Assembly (NCBI RefSeq): GCF_000149955.1 | Contig: NC_030992.1 | Span: forward strand, 62,001-126,000 | Direction of reading: 5' to 3' | Length of the DNA: 64,000 bases | From: Fusarium oxysporum f. sp. lycopersici 4287 | Lineage: Eukaryota > Ascomycota > Sordariomycetes > Hypocreales > Nectriaceae | Shown here: positions 54,408 through 64,000 of the stretch, piece by piece | How positions within the stretch are numbered: the stretch's first letter is position 1 | Layout of the letters: each line of letters opens with the position of its first letter | Notes under the pieces: generated by a model | The model's input: the letters and a program-made list of their open reading frames with translations, nothing else | Told to the model about the DNA's origin: nothing | Databases searched by the model: none | Position numbers and translations under genes: made by a program

Positions 54408-55489
54408 GGCGAGCTGTTTCCTGTGTAGCCCTCCGGCAAGAAAAGACACTCTCAAGATTCAATCTCAAAGCTGAGTAGATGCCGTCATGGATTGTGATGC
54501 TGAGGTTTTCAGTGTTAGCTACCCTAAAGAGGATCTTACGGCGAATAGTATATCAATTTCTCCCATTTGATTGCACCAGTGACTGATAGGCCATTCAATT
54601 CATCAACGTTTACACTAATACACAGTCTTTCTGTCACAACGAGAAAAGCCTGCTTGGCACGGGGTATTGTGTTAGCCATTGGGCTGCCTGGGGATAATAG
54701 TCTTTGCAACTAACGTTTCCTCAATCTTGTCAACCAATGCCAATCCTAATGGCCTGCAAGGGTAAATGCAAGTTGGTGTGTAAGCGTTAAAAGATGGCCA
54801 TTTCTGCCGATACCACAAAAGTCCCCGTAGGAGTCTAGACCCTAGCTCAAGGTTTTCTTCTAAGGTATTGAATCTAAAGTACCTCCTCGTCCGAATGTAT
54901 ACGACGCTGCAACGCGTAATTAGACTTGCTTGAAGACTTATATCCCTATCTTGGTGAGTCATAGCACTGTAATGGCTTGATTAGCACATCATCGCTGATA
55001 GGATATTATGCCTGCAAGCTTTGAAAATCCAGTCACAAATTGCCTCCAGAAGCCCAGGTCGCCCGCCAATAGGTACCCCTCACTCTACCGTTAGTGATTG
55101 CCTGTCACATGCTTGCTGCGAGTTCCATTAGTATCATGATCTGACACATCTTTTGCAGATTAGCAACCCGAAGGGGGATCGGATTAATCGTGACCAGGGT
55201 CTGGACCGGAAAGGACCCCTGGTTACCCGATATGTTGGTTATTCAAGCGCTGCAACCAACACAATATGCATGTATCATTAGGGAGGTGTAGCCAGAAGCT
55301 TCACCATTGAGGTTGGAAACCCCTCAAGTTCAATCTCGGCATCCTCAAACACAATATGACAACCTATATTAGGCCCCTTTTTTCTTCTACGGCTGATATC
55401 CTAATAGAACATACTGGATTGTCGATAGCTGCTATCTACCCTTGAACAATCGCTCTTCTAATAATCATACTTTGAAACCCCTCAGCACC
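54408..55489. other. Intergenic stretch
   Basis: About 1.08 kb between the divergent TOK gene and the small aegerolysin-like gene. Only short, featureless open frames (for example 54672-54962 minus). I see no gene or repeat. Confidence 0.5.
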
Positions 55490-56014
55490 ATGGCCTCCCG
55501 GGAGCTTCTCGTGGTGATTCTAAACCATACCAATGAAGAACTCAACACCGAACCTCAATGGCCAACTCTTATCCACGGCCAATTCATAAAAGACGACGAT
55601 CTTCCACCACCGCAAACAATACTCGCCGGTGAGAGCGGCATGTTGCGCTGCAAATCGAACCACTTGGGCGGAGGGGTCGAAGGCTCAATTACGTACCGTG
55701 TCGTCGGATTCGGGACCAAGAAACGAAGTGACATTTTTTTGGAGCGTGCCGTATGTTGGTGTGAATAAGTTTAGCGCTGCTTCTGCCATCCCCAATTTCC
55801 AGGTGCAGACTTTGGGTGGGCATGGTAATCAGGCTGTTGTTGTCTTTGTATTTGGTAAGTTAGCCCTTTATGGGAAAAGCTTCTTCTTAGTAACACTTTA
55901 GAACCAAGTCAAAAGGCAGATGGAGGGATGGAAGATGGTGGGGTGTTAGCTGCTGTTGCTAAGTATCCTCTGGAGTGTGCTGAAGGTCCTTTGAATGGTT
56001 TTAATCACAGTTAG
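55490..56014 (+). pseudogene. Small aegerolysin/ET79-like gene with a frameshift
   Basis: From the ATG at 55490 the frame shows a beta-rich small protein (MASRELLVVILNH start, then GESGMLRCKSN). The homologous-looking second half, with FFWSVPYVGVNKFS and a GHGNQAVVV strand, lies in another frame. The switch falls at about 55710-55735, near runs of A and T, and is too tight for an intron. A possible intron follows at 55855-55908, and a tail reads to a stop at 56012-56014. The pattern resembles the aegerolysin/asp-hemolysin-like small beta-sandwich family, but the match is by eye only. A true pseudogene and a one-base assembly error are both possible. No signal peptide is seen. Confidence 0.42.
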
Positions 56015-56674
56015 GTAAATGTAATATCTTGTCTCAGTTGGAAACTCACATGTGATGTGATAAGAGGATATGTTATTGGCTGAATGAATGCACTGTGTTT
56101 GTGGCGGCACACCACCAATATCTATGTACCTTCGGGTGGCTTGGACTGACAGTCCAATCCATAGCTGACCACAAACTTTATCGGATTTTGAAATAGTGCA
56201 TGGTTCGAAGGCCACATAACAGTGCGCAATGCAAGCCTACCACGATAAACGCGTAACTATGACGTATCACTACGGGTGACGAACTTTACTCAGCCTCAAA
56301 GACGGTTGTTTTTCCTGCCAAATCCACTGTTACCCTTGAAATTACCTACTGATTCAACGAAGCAAACTCGCGGAGTCTGACAGTGCCAGGCTTGTGATAA
56401 TTCGTGATGTTGTCTTTGACTCGATTGATTCACTTTGTAGTGTTGCTGGTTCGGCCGCCTGTAAGTTGAAATAATTTCTTAAATAAATTTGAATAATAAA
56501 ATATCAGTTAAATATTATATTTAAAGCCATTTCTACTTAGGTAAATAATATCCTGGAAGTTGCATTCCATTGCTACAAATACTTATACTACTACCCTTAA
56601 AATACAACAAGTAACACAGGTTCAGGCAAGTGAAAATATTAATATAAAATAAAAGTAGGACTTGTTAATAAATG
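56015..56674. other. Intergenic spacer, AT-rich
   Basis: 660 bp. The half nearest the RTG2-like gene (about 56460-56670) is very AT-rich. Nothing else seen. Confidence 0.5.
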
Positions 56675-58636
56675 CTAAGTAAGACTATTATCAGACAAGA
56701 TTAAGATATCTTCTTCTACAACTTTCAGTTTTACCTTTAGCCCCCAGCCATCTGGCCCTCCAATCCAATTCTTCTTTTTACCAATCTTTTCCACTATATT
56801 CACATGATCTCTTAAGGCTTTCTTTAGCTTTGCGGGATCATGTTTCATCTTTTGTATAGATATTGTCAGCTGAACACCCTCCCCCTTCTTCTTGTGGCCT
56901 AGATCCCAAGCCCATTCAGACGAGAGCACAATTCGAGGCTTGCTCTCATCAATCTCTCCAGAGGGATAGAGGCGACCAAGTAGGTATCCGACTCGGCCAA
57001 GGTATGCAGCCCACCAAACCTCTTCAGGCGTAATGATAGATTGGAGTGCCTCCTTGAACTTACTCTCGCGTGGGGGTAGCTCTCCCATATAACGCGATTC
57101 CAGCATGAGGGCAAGTCTGGCTCGGTCTTCATGCGAAACCCCGCGAGTAAAGGCCATTAGTCCGGTGCTTGTGCTATACATTGCCGCCGTAGATGCAAGC
57201 TCTTTATCCATGATCGTATGAACATACATGATATTTGCGAATCCTCGTATAACGTGCTTGCTGATGGACTCTGGGAATCTGCGAGTCCCACCCTGGGAGG
57301 GCTTAGGAAATGAGAACATGAGAAGGTTGTAGAGAGCCTCGACTGACTCGGGGGCGAAACGCTGGGTAGTGACCTCGAGCGGGTCCTGAGCTCTGATACT
57401 AGGCTCAAGCTCTCTGAATAGAAGTCCTTCACGCACACCTCCTTGACAGAAGTGTGCAAGTCGGATTCCATGAGGGATCGCGTTGGATAGAGCGTTGATT
57501 AGGAATGCGACAGCAGGAACCTGTTTTCTCCTCCGATCTGAAACCCGGAAGACAGAATGTGCATTCCGAGCAACCTCTTCCATGGCTTTTGTGTTCTCAA
57601 ATCTTTCCTTTCCAACGGTGTATCCGTTAATGATGGATATGGGATGAGGCTTCTCGCCCGTCTGGCTCATATAAAGGAGCAGGTAGCCCCAACCTCGAAA
57701 TCCACCCCCAGAGAGATATAATGGAAACCCACCATTTGTCTTTGCTTCCTCAACTAAGCTTTCAGGAATTCGGAGACTTTTGTATGCGTCCTCAAAATTC
57801 TTTGACATCTCCTGACGAAGCTTTTCTCGTGCTTTCTCTGCCTCATGTTTCGACTTACCCCTTTTAAGGTCCTCCAAAGTCTTCGTCAGTGCTGCAGCTC
57901 CGTAAGGAAAGCTTATTGATCCTTTGTCACTAATGCGGACGTTCCCGCCTTGTGATATAATCCAGGTAATTTGAGTGCTTCCACCGCCAAGGTCCATCAT
58001 AAGTCCTCTAATATCAGAGAAACCGCTTGCAACACCTAGAGAACCGATACGTCCTTCATCTTCTTTAGGGAGCATATCAACGACAAGTCCGGTAGCTGCC
58101 TTTATTTTCTTTATGAATTCAGCTGAGTTGAGAGCAGCTCGAGTTGCTTCAGTGGCGACAACATGGATGTTCGCTTCGGGAACGCCAAGGTCGGTGCAGA
58201 CAATTTTGAAACGATTCAGCGCAGCAATAACGTCGTCAATAGTATCAGGTGGGATAGGTACTTGGTGGCCGGTCTCTGGATCAAATTGGGCGTCGTAAAG
58301 TGATATACTGACTCGATACACATGGATTGTAGGAAGAATACGGGAGAAAGGTGGAGATAGATCCGTGACGGAGAATCGGATGCCGTTACTAGTATATCTG
58401 TCAGCCTCAAAGCCAATAATTTCCATCTGTTCAAGACCCGTTTATTATTATATTAATAACCAAGGAATAATTTGTCGAACTTCAGTTTCCATACAGGGCG
58501 TTACTTGCCTCCCCATATCTACTATACCCCGTAAGTAGGAGGAATCCACTGTTTGCAGTTCATCTCGGGGCCTTATAGGAGGGGCAGGTGAGTGTGAGTC
58601 CACAACAATTTCATAATCGGAGATGGAAAAATCCAT
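56675..58636 (-). CDS. RTG2: RTG2-like Ppx/GppA phosphatase-family regulator
   Basis: Best model: exon 1 58636-58509, intron 58508-58389 and exon 2 58388-56675, 613 aa. Exon 1 ends in LRGIVDMGS, which joins NGIRFSVTDLSPP in exon 2 and restores the first nucleotide-binding motif of the ASKHA fold. The ATG at 58426 would lose that motif, so it is rejected. The intron starts with GCAAGT, a GC-AG intron. Other motifs are VVATEATRAALNS, MDLGGGSTQITW (phosphate 2 loop) and LSGGGFRGWGYLLLY. Yeast Rtg2 senses mitochondrial state and controls retrograde signalling; filamentous homologues are similar in length. A core regulatory gene, probably unrelated to the clusters. Confidence 0.9.
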
Positions 58637-61561
58637 TATGACGTTTGAGAAAACCTGAATTGAATGATTTGGGTAGCTTAGCCGAAGGATCTGGATGAAG
58701 AGTTGATCAAGGTAATGACATAAACAAGACAACGATTAATGATCCTACGGGTGAATATAAGTGACGTTGGTAGGCGAATTGTAGCTTATAAAGTGGCTTT
58801 TAAGTAAATATTTGCAAAGGGTTATGGGTTGAATTAGCTATTTATGTCCAGATTCCAATCGATGGTCTTATACAACGTTGACATTCAGGCGCCTGAGCGC
58901 TCTCTCATAGATACGTCAAGTCCATCGATATAATTGGCTCGAGTTTGAGGTGGTGTGAGACATGAACGTCAATGCATGATGAAAATGTATTAGCCAATGA
59001 CACTGTTTGTAAATAAAATGATATTAATATACTTCGACTCCTGTTAAGAGTTTCAGTTAGTCGGGAACAATAATGCAGAGGATTAAGTAAAGTTTACTGC
59101 TTAATACATACCATCCACAATCTATTCCACGGCCATGATGAGCAGTTCCGTTCATGTCCATGTAACTGAGAGTTCATTGACAGCGCCTCGCTACGTCCTT
59201 CTCCGTCACGAAGCGGAAGGGGACCAACTCTACCTCCGGACGTTCTGGGATGATTAAAGCTCTAAAGAAAGGCGAAATATATAACTCACATTGACTAGAG
59301 ATCCGTGTTACTCGATAAAGTCGTGTAAAGCATCCAGCCTTGCATTCTTGTTAAAAGAAGTAACACTATCCTCTGCCATGACGATAATACATTATTGTGA
59401 CACAGTATCTTCTACAAAGTTCATACGGCTGGGGAACAAATCATAATGAATCATGCCCTTAAATGGTAAGCAGCCACTTTATGGAAAATTCGCGCCTGTC
59501 AGCGCTACCACATGCATATGTCTTAAGCTGAGCGCAGTGGAGATCGAGTGAAAGTTGCCCGTTTGAACTCAGTGAAGCCTCGGGGTAAAGGCACGCAGTC
59601 AGCGCCAGCTCTCAGCCAGATTCACCTCTAAATAACACATCTCAAAACACATCAATTAAGTCTCATCATGTCCGTAAAGCATGCCGAACATGAGGGGTTC
59701 TAGATTGCATAGTCACGTGGGCACCTGGAACCCATTCTCCTAAAGGTGTTTAAACCTATTCTTCTATTCCTCATTGTTATATACCTGTAACTATAGGCTA
59801 CCCCTAACTACTTCTTAAGTGCTTATTTATATCCAGTTTATTCTATATAATTTATATTATAGTAACTAATTTATCTTATTTTAATTAATAATTCATATAT
59901 ATATTAATATATTTAATAAGTATATACTGCACCTTTCCCTCTTATATTATATATTTTACCTAAATAATTAGCTCTTAACTATCTATTATACTATAAGCTT
60001 TAATTAAAGCTAAATCCCCTCTTGCTCTTTAGGCTCTTTAGAAAGTGTTAGCTAAGACAAATACTAGGCGTCACTAGGCTTCAGCGTCACCAAAAGCTGG
60101 ACGACAGGAAACTCTTAAAGCTGCAACGGCTGCCAGAAAAAGACTGTCCGCATTTGGTACAACATCGCCCACACGACTTGTAAGCTACCCTGAGACGGAG
60201 CACGCAACTTGAGATATGGTTGACAGATAGCGGACACCGTGAAAGAAACGTCGCGCAGGCAAAGTATAAGCACGAGACGAACATATATGACATTTCTTCT
60301 CCCAATCAGAACAACAAAGGCGGCAGTTACTGCTGCGTTGTCGGTCATTGTAAAGTCAAGGGTGATAGTTGGTTGGATAGGAGGGCCGTTATGCCGTTCC
60401 TTGAAATAGCAGAATAGGCGACAGCCGTAGTTTGTCAGATTTGCAACATATTTCTGATCTGTTAGTTTAGTTACCCCGATTTTAGGGCTTTTTAATTTCA
60501 AGAAAATACCTTTTCTTTTAATTCAGTGTCCGTCGATTTGCGGTTCTAAGTTTTGTATAGCCATATGAGCTCTCAGCCACAAGTCTCAACTGCAAATAAC
60601 ACAACTGTTCTACGATTCTTACGGCCCCGAGAAGAACTTACAAATATGGCACAAAACTCATATTCAAACTCGGAACCTTGAATTCGACTAGCAAGGTGGG
60701 CAAAAATGTTTACACATCTCCGTTCCCGCGATTTTCAGTTGCGATCGACGGAGCGGAAGCAAAGGCTGACAAAATTCCCTTGGAGGAACCGCAAATATCT
60801 TTTGTCAGACATGTACGTAAGTTCTGTGTGGCGATATAAGCTCTCAGCGACGGGTCTCAACGCAAATAACACATCTGGCTCACAACTTAGACATTGTACC
60901 AAAATACCTAACCAATTGCTAGTCAGACATGTACGTAGTTCCGATTGAGCCGATGTTGTTGGACCAGGATCTGCTGGGTTACACGCAAGTAACAAGCGAC
61001 TGGTAATAACATCGGGCTCGGATGAACTTGGAAAACAGGCCACAGCACCTTCGGATTGCCCAGCATATCACCAGTACTTTTATTCGTCAGGTATGAGGAC
61101 GCATCCTTGTTGATGTCTGTTAACAGGTAACCTGAAAAGCCACAAAACTACGAGCTTGTGTCCGGTACTCCTTATTGCTTCCGTAAGCTTACGACTTGAT
61201 TGGACTGTTGAGGGGCGAACAACCAATGACAAGTGCCGAGAAAATTGTGGAAGCCTTCCGGGTGGGGAGACGCGGAGATGACCCGACCAAACCTACATAA
61301 GCGGCGGGGAGATGATCCGAGGTGGAAACGCCATCTGCAGAGACAACACGAAATCAGTCTGGATAAGGTAGACTGAAGCTGAACATGAGCATAAAAATAT
61401 GGCAACGGCGTCTTTAACGAACAGAGATAAAGGTTCTGGATGGAGAGCTTTTCGATTCAAAAATTGGCTAGCTTCCGAAATCGAATCACTTCGCTGCCCA
61501 GTTCGTATAAGAAGTCAGACTATCAAATACTTACCTGCATCGTCGATTTAAGACGGCAACG
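58637..61561. other. 2.9-kb gene desert with AT-rich block and degenerate repeats
   Basis: No credible gene. About 59760-60060 is strongly AT-rich with TA-rich runs, as seen in RIP-mutated or decayed DNA. At least three diverged copies of a motif reading AGCTCTCAGC followed about 20 bp later by AAATAACACA lie near 59608, 60568 and 60837. CAGACATGTACGTA occurs twice (60808 and 60924). The last few hundred bases should include the P450 promoter. Confidence 0.55.
59608..60900. repeat. Dispersed degenerate repeat family
   Basis: Copies near 59608-59645, 60568-60608 and 60837-60878 share AGCTCTCAGC ... CTCAAC(T)GCAAATAACACA. The last two are 269 bp apart and the most alike. The shared words CAGACATGTACGTA at 60808 and 60924 suggest a larger, decayed repeat unit. 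Looks like remnants of a duplicated non-coding element. Confidence 0.45.
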
Positions 61562-63627
61562 ATGGCTTTGGCTATAACATATTTGCTAATTGCGGTCGTG
61601 TGCGTAGCTGTGTACGTTGCACAGTCAATTCTGTATAATTTATTTTTCCACCCGCTTCGGAGCTACCCTGGTCCAGTCCTTGCCAAGATATCCATCATCT
61701 GGAGCCGACAAGCAAATTTCTATGGCCTCAAGTATATGAGAATTCACGAAGCTCATCGCAAGTATGGTATGTTCTGCACTAGGATAGCCCTTCTGGATGT
61801 CTTGCAGCTAATGTAGTAGGCTCTGTGGTTCGAATCGCGCCTAACGAGCTGTCCTTCGCTGACCCAGCTGCCGTTCGTGATATTTACACAAACAGTGCTT
61901 TTCAAAAAGAAGAGAACTTCTATGTGAGACTCTGCACAAACTAGATATCCCCGCCATTAACCGTGTTCAAATCTGTAGTTTGCAAAGAGAGGCTATGAGG
62001 AAGAACATCTTTTCAGCTTTCGGTAAGAGCGCTGAACACTCATCTCAACACATTGACTCATCTGCTGTCAAGGAATCCCGAGGCACATAACCAGCGTCGA
62101 AAGCTCCTATCCCGCGGTTACNNNNNNNNNNNNNNNNNNNNNNNNNNNNNNNNNNNNNNNNNNNNNNNNNNNNNNNNNNNNNNNNNNNNNNNNNNNNNNN
62201 NNNNNNNNNNNNNNNNNNNNNCAACCTCCTTGCCACAAAAGCTGTCAATGGCAATGCGGTAGATGTATACACCTTTGTACATCTTTTGTCATTTGACGTG
62301 GTTTGTAAGTCGTATTAGCTGCATGTTGGTGAGGAACAAATTAACAACCATAGATCGTTTGCTCTTCGGAGATGACCCCAGGTCCCTTGAACTAGGAGGA
62401 GAACACAAGGTTCTGTCTTACCTTAGGGCATGGCGCCCTCTCTTTACCTATGTGTGTACAACACAATACGAGTTTCACACCTTCAAGAATACTAATACGA
62501 CGTGACAGAAAGAGGTATTGCCGCAGCTGGAGTGGCTTGGTGTGTATCTACCAGGCATATTTGGGAACAACTTCCGTAAAGTCAGGCAGTGGAAGATTGT
62601 GAGTAGTAGTCTAGTCGTGGAAGAACGCTCACTGACGATAAGAAAAGTATTCCGTCGATCTGATCAAGACGTCTCGGCAGAATAACATCGTCACGCCGTT
62701 CTTTCGTTCTGTTCTATACGGCGAGAAAGACGGTTACCTCAATCGGCCACTCACGGACTCAGAGGTGGCTGAGGAGTGTATGAGCGGAATGTGAGTTCGG
62801 TATCTAGGATGATTTCGTGAGCTGACGACTGTCAGGTTTGGCGGTACAGGAACAACCGCCAACACGTTTGTCTTTCTTCTCTGGGCTACTTTGCAACGAC
62901 CAGAAGTAGTGGAGAAGCTTGAAGCAGAACTAAGAGCAGCTTTTCCCAACCCGGACTCGGTGGTCGACTATCAGGCATGTTCTTCGTTGATTAAGAACAA
63001 ACAATAAGTGACTCTGACACGCCTAGACCTGCGCTCGTCTGTCCTATCTACAGGCAGTGACGAACGAAACCCTCCGCATGTATCCGACAATTGTCGCCAT
63101 CTTGCCCAGAGTCGCCAAGAAGGACACCACTGTCGCGGGTCTTCACATACCAAAAGGCGTAAGCTATTCCATCCTCTGACATAAATTAACTAATAACAAA
63201 TCATACCAGACTGTTGTGGGAACACAGAACTATACCATTCATCGCTCGGAACGAGCATTCCATGATCCAGATAACTTCCTCCCCGAGCGCTGGCTCGACG
63301 ACAAGAACGTTGATGCTAGAAAAGAGGCATTTGTGCCGTTCTCGGTTGGTCCTCGCAGATGCATAGGAATGAAGTAAGTATAGGTATTGATATTCTCTAT
63401 TGAGTTCAACGTTGACATGCAGAAGTCTTGCCCAAATGGAGTTGAGCAAACTCATAGCGGCGTTCTTCCTACGCTTCAATGCCACCATTGATCCTAGTAT
63501 GCGACCCGAAGAAATGAGGATATTTGACAGTTTCAATGCTGGTCCAGCTGGGCGGAGGTTGCTTATTAGGCTTAAAGAGAAACATTCAGAAGCTGAGACT
63601 CCTGGTACTATCGCCATTCAACACTAG
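61562..63627 (+). CDS. Cytochrome P450 (interrupted by assembly gap)
   Basis: The ATG at 61562 gives an N-terminal membrane anchor (LAITYLLIAVVCVAVYVA) and the FFHPLRSYPGPVLAK proline-rich hinge, so it is a microsomal enzyme. After intron 1 comes VVRIAPNELSF, then NPEAHNQRRKLLSRGY up to the N block at 62122-62221. Downstream exons give FGGTGTTANTF (I-helix; the usual acidic residue before the threonine is Gly), NETLRMYP (ExxR) and the haem motif FSVGPRRCIGM with the ligand cysteine. The stop is at 63627. At least nine short introns. The order fits fungal P450s of secondary or xenobiotic metabolism. It converges on a partial regulator gene at the right edge. Substrate unknown; missing sequence falls in the gap. 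Confidence 0.88.
62122..62221. other. Assembly gap (100 N) inside the P450 gene
   Basis: Exactly 100 N, placeholder of unknown true length. It removes part of the P450 between the C-helix region (LLSRGY) and the exon beginning NLLATKAVNG. Confidence 0.98.
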
Positions 63628-63777
63628 TGGGACGTCATTTCGCATGAATCAGTAGTGCATTGGGACATTTGGTGGGATCGAGAAGGTAAATTATCAGCCG
63701 ATAGAAGTATGGGGTATACCTCACACAGACGACACATGGGGCAACATGTCTGATGGATAGATATTTCTTTACTTTTA

Positions 63778-64000
63778 GTCTTGAGATTCGAAAATAGCTC
63801 CCCAATCAATGCTGTTCAATGTCTGTTGGATAGCGCAGTCATCAAAGAAAGGATCCATTATGGGTCCCATATCAAAGTTTCCAGACAAAAAGCTTTGAGA
63901 TAAAGGTTCAGTGGGAGCTTGGACATCGCAGATCCTCTTAGTGGGTACAGAAGATCCTGTTTCAATGGCATGCATGTTAGAAAGGTTTGAGAGAGAAAAA
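63778..64000 (-). CDS. 3' end of a probable fungal transcription factor gene (partial)
   Basis: Minus-strand frame entering from the right edge and stopping at about 63778. The visible C terminus is acidic and aromatic (MDPFFDDCAIQQTLNSIDW, then GAIFESQD), a style common at the C-terminal ends of Zn2Cys6 regulators, where it may act in activation. No DNA-binding domain is in the window. It is convergent with the P450 gene, so it may regulate a cluster continuing to the right. The call is by C-terminal style only. Confidence 0.5.

Noticed and set aside
58389..58426. ATG at 58426 as start of the RTG2-like protein
   Set aside because: It lies inside the GC-AG intron and would delete the first nucleotide-binding motif.
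1..64000. CRISPR arrays, bacterial insertion sequences, rRNA operons
   Set aside because: None seen; gene structure with spliceosomal introns is fungal, and no regularly spaced identical repeats occur.

Overview
The window is nuclear DNA of a filamentous ascomycete, most likely a Sordariomycete of Fusarium type. This rests on short GT-AG introns of roughly 40-120 bp with CTAAC/CTGAC-like branch sites, Zn2Cys6 regulators, PDR-type ABC and DHA/ACS-type MFS transporters, a TOK potassium channel and an RTG2-like protein. The genus is inferred from general style, not proven. Two runs of exactly 100 N (39767-39866 and 62122-62221) mark assembly gaps of unknown size. Nearly all genes are accessory metabolism; only the TOK channel and the RTG2-like gene look like core functions.

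Region A (about 0.65-10.6 kb) looks like a compact biosynthetic locus with no polyketide synthase and no multimodular NRPS. It holds an NRPS-like adenylation-thiolation-reductase enzyme, an alpha-oxoamine synthase, a PLP-dependent cystathionine-gamma-synthase-type enzyme and a Zn2Cys6 regulator. The first two genes are divergent around a promoter carrying two families of degenerate repeats. A reductase that can release an aldehyde beside a gamma-substitution PLP enzyme recalls fungal picolinate/piperidine alkaloid logic (fusaric acid FUB7/FUB8). The alpha-oxoamine synthase is an unusual third partner.

Region B (about 11-21.7 kb) holds a Rieske oxygenase, an SV2-like MFS carrier, a sarcosine/pipecolate-oxidase-like flavoenzyme with a probable peroxisomal signal, a monocarboxylate-type MFS carrier and a metallo-beta-lactamase-fold hydrolase. 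It could be an N-methyl-amine or betaine catabolic set, or tailoring functions of region A.

Region C (about 22.8-31.1 kb) is an aromatic/alkenoic-acid decarboxylation module: a Zn2Cys6 regulator, a flavin prenyltransferase (UbiX/PAD1), a UbiD/FDC1 decarboxylase divergent from it, and an ACS-family MFS carrier. A relic of a GGPP-synthase-type prenyltransferase lies between FDC1 and the carrier. A glycine-rich-domain protein and a DHA1-like MFS exporter follow (32.5-36.2 kb).

Region D (about 37.5-52.1 kb) reads as a phenylpropanoid/stilbene degradation set: aldehyde dehydrogenase, gentisate 1,2-dioxygenase-like cupin, salicylate-hydroxylase-like flavin monooxygenase, a carotenoid/stilbene-cleaving oxygenase and a full-size PDR ABC transporter. 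A plausible flow is stilbene cleavage to aldehydes, oxidation to benzoates, hydroxylation and ring opening, with export of toxic phenolics. Regions C and D together suggest a supercluster for plant phenolics.

The rest (52.5-64 kb) has a two-pore TOK channel, a small frameshifted aegerolysin-like gene, an RTG2-like gene whose correct model needs a GC-AG intron, a 2.9-kb AT-rich and repeat-bearing gene desert, a gap-interrupted cytochrome P450 and the 3' end of another transcription factor gene cut off by the right edge.
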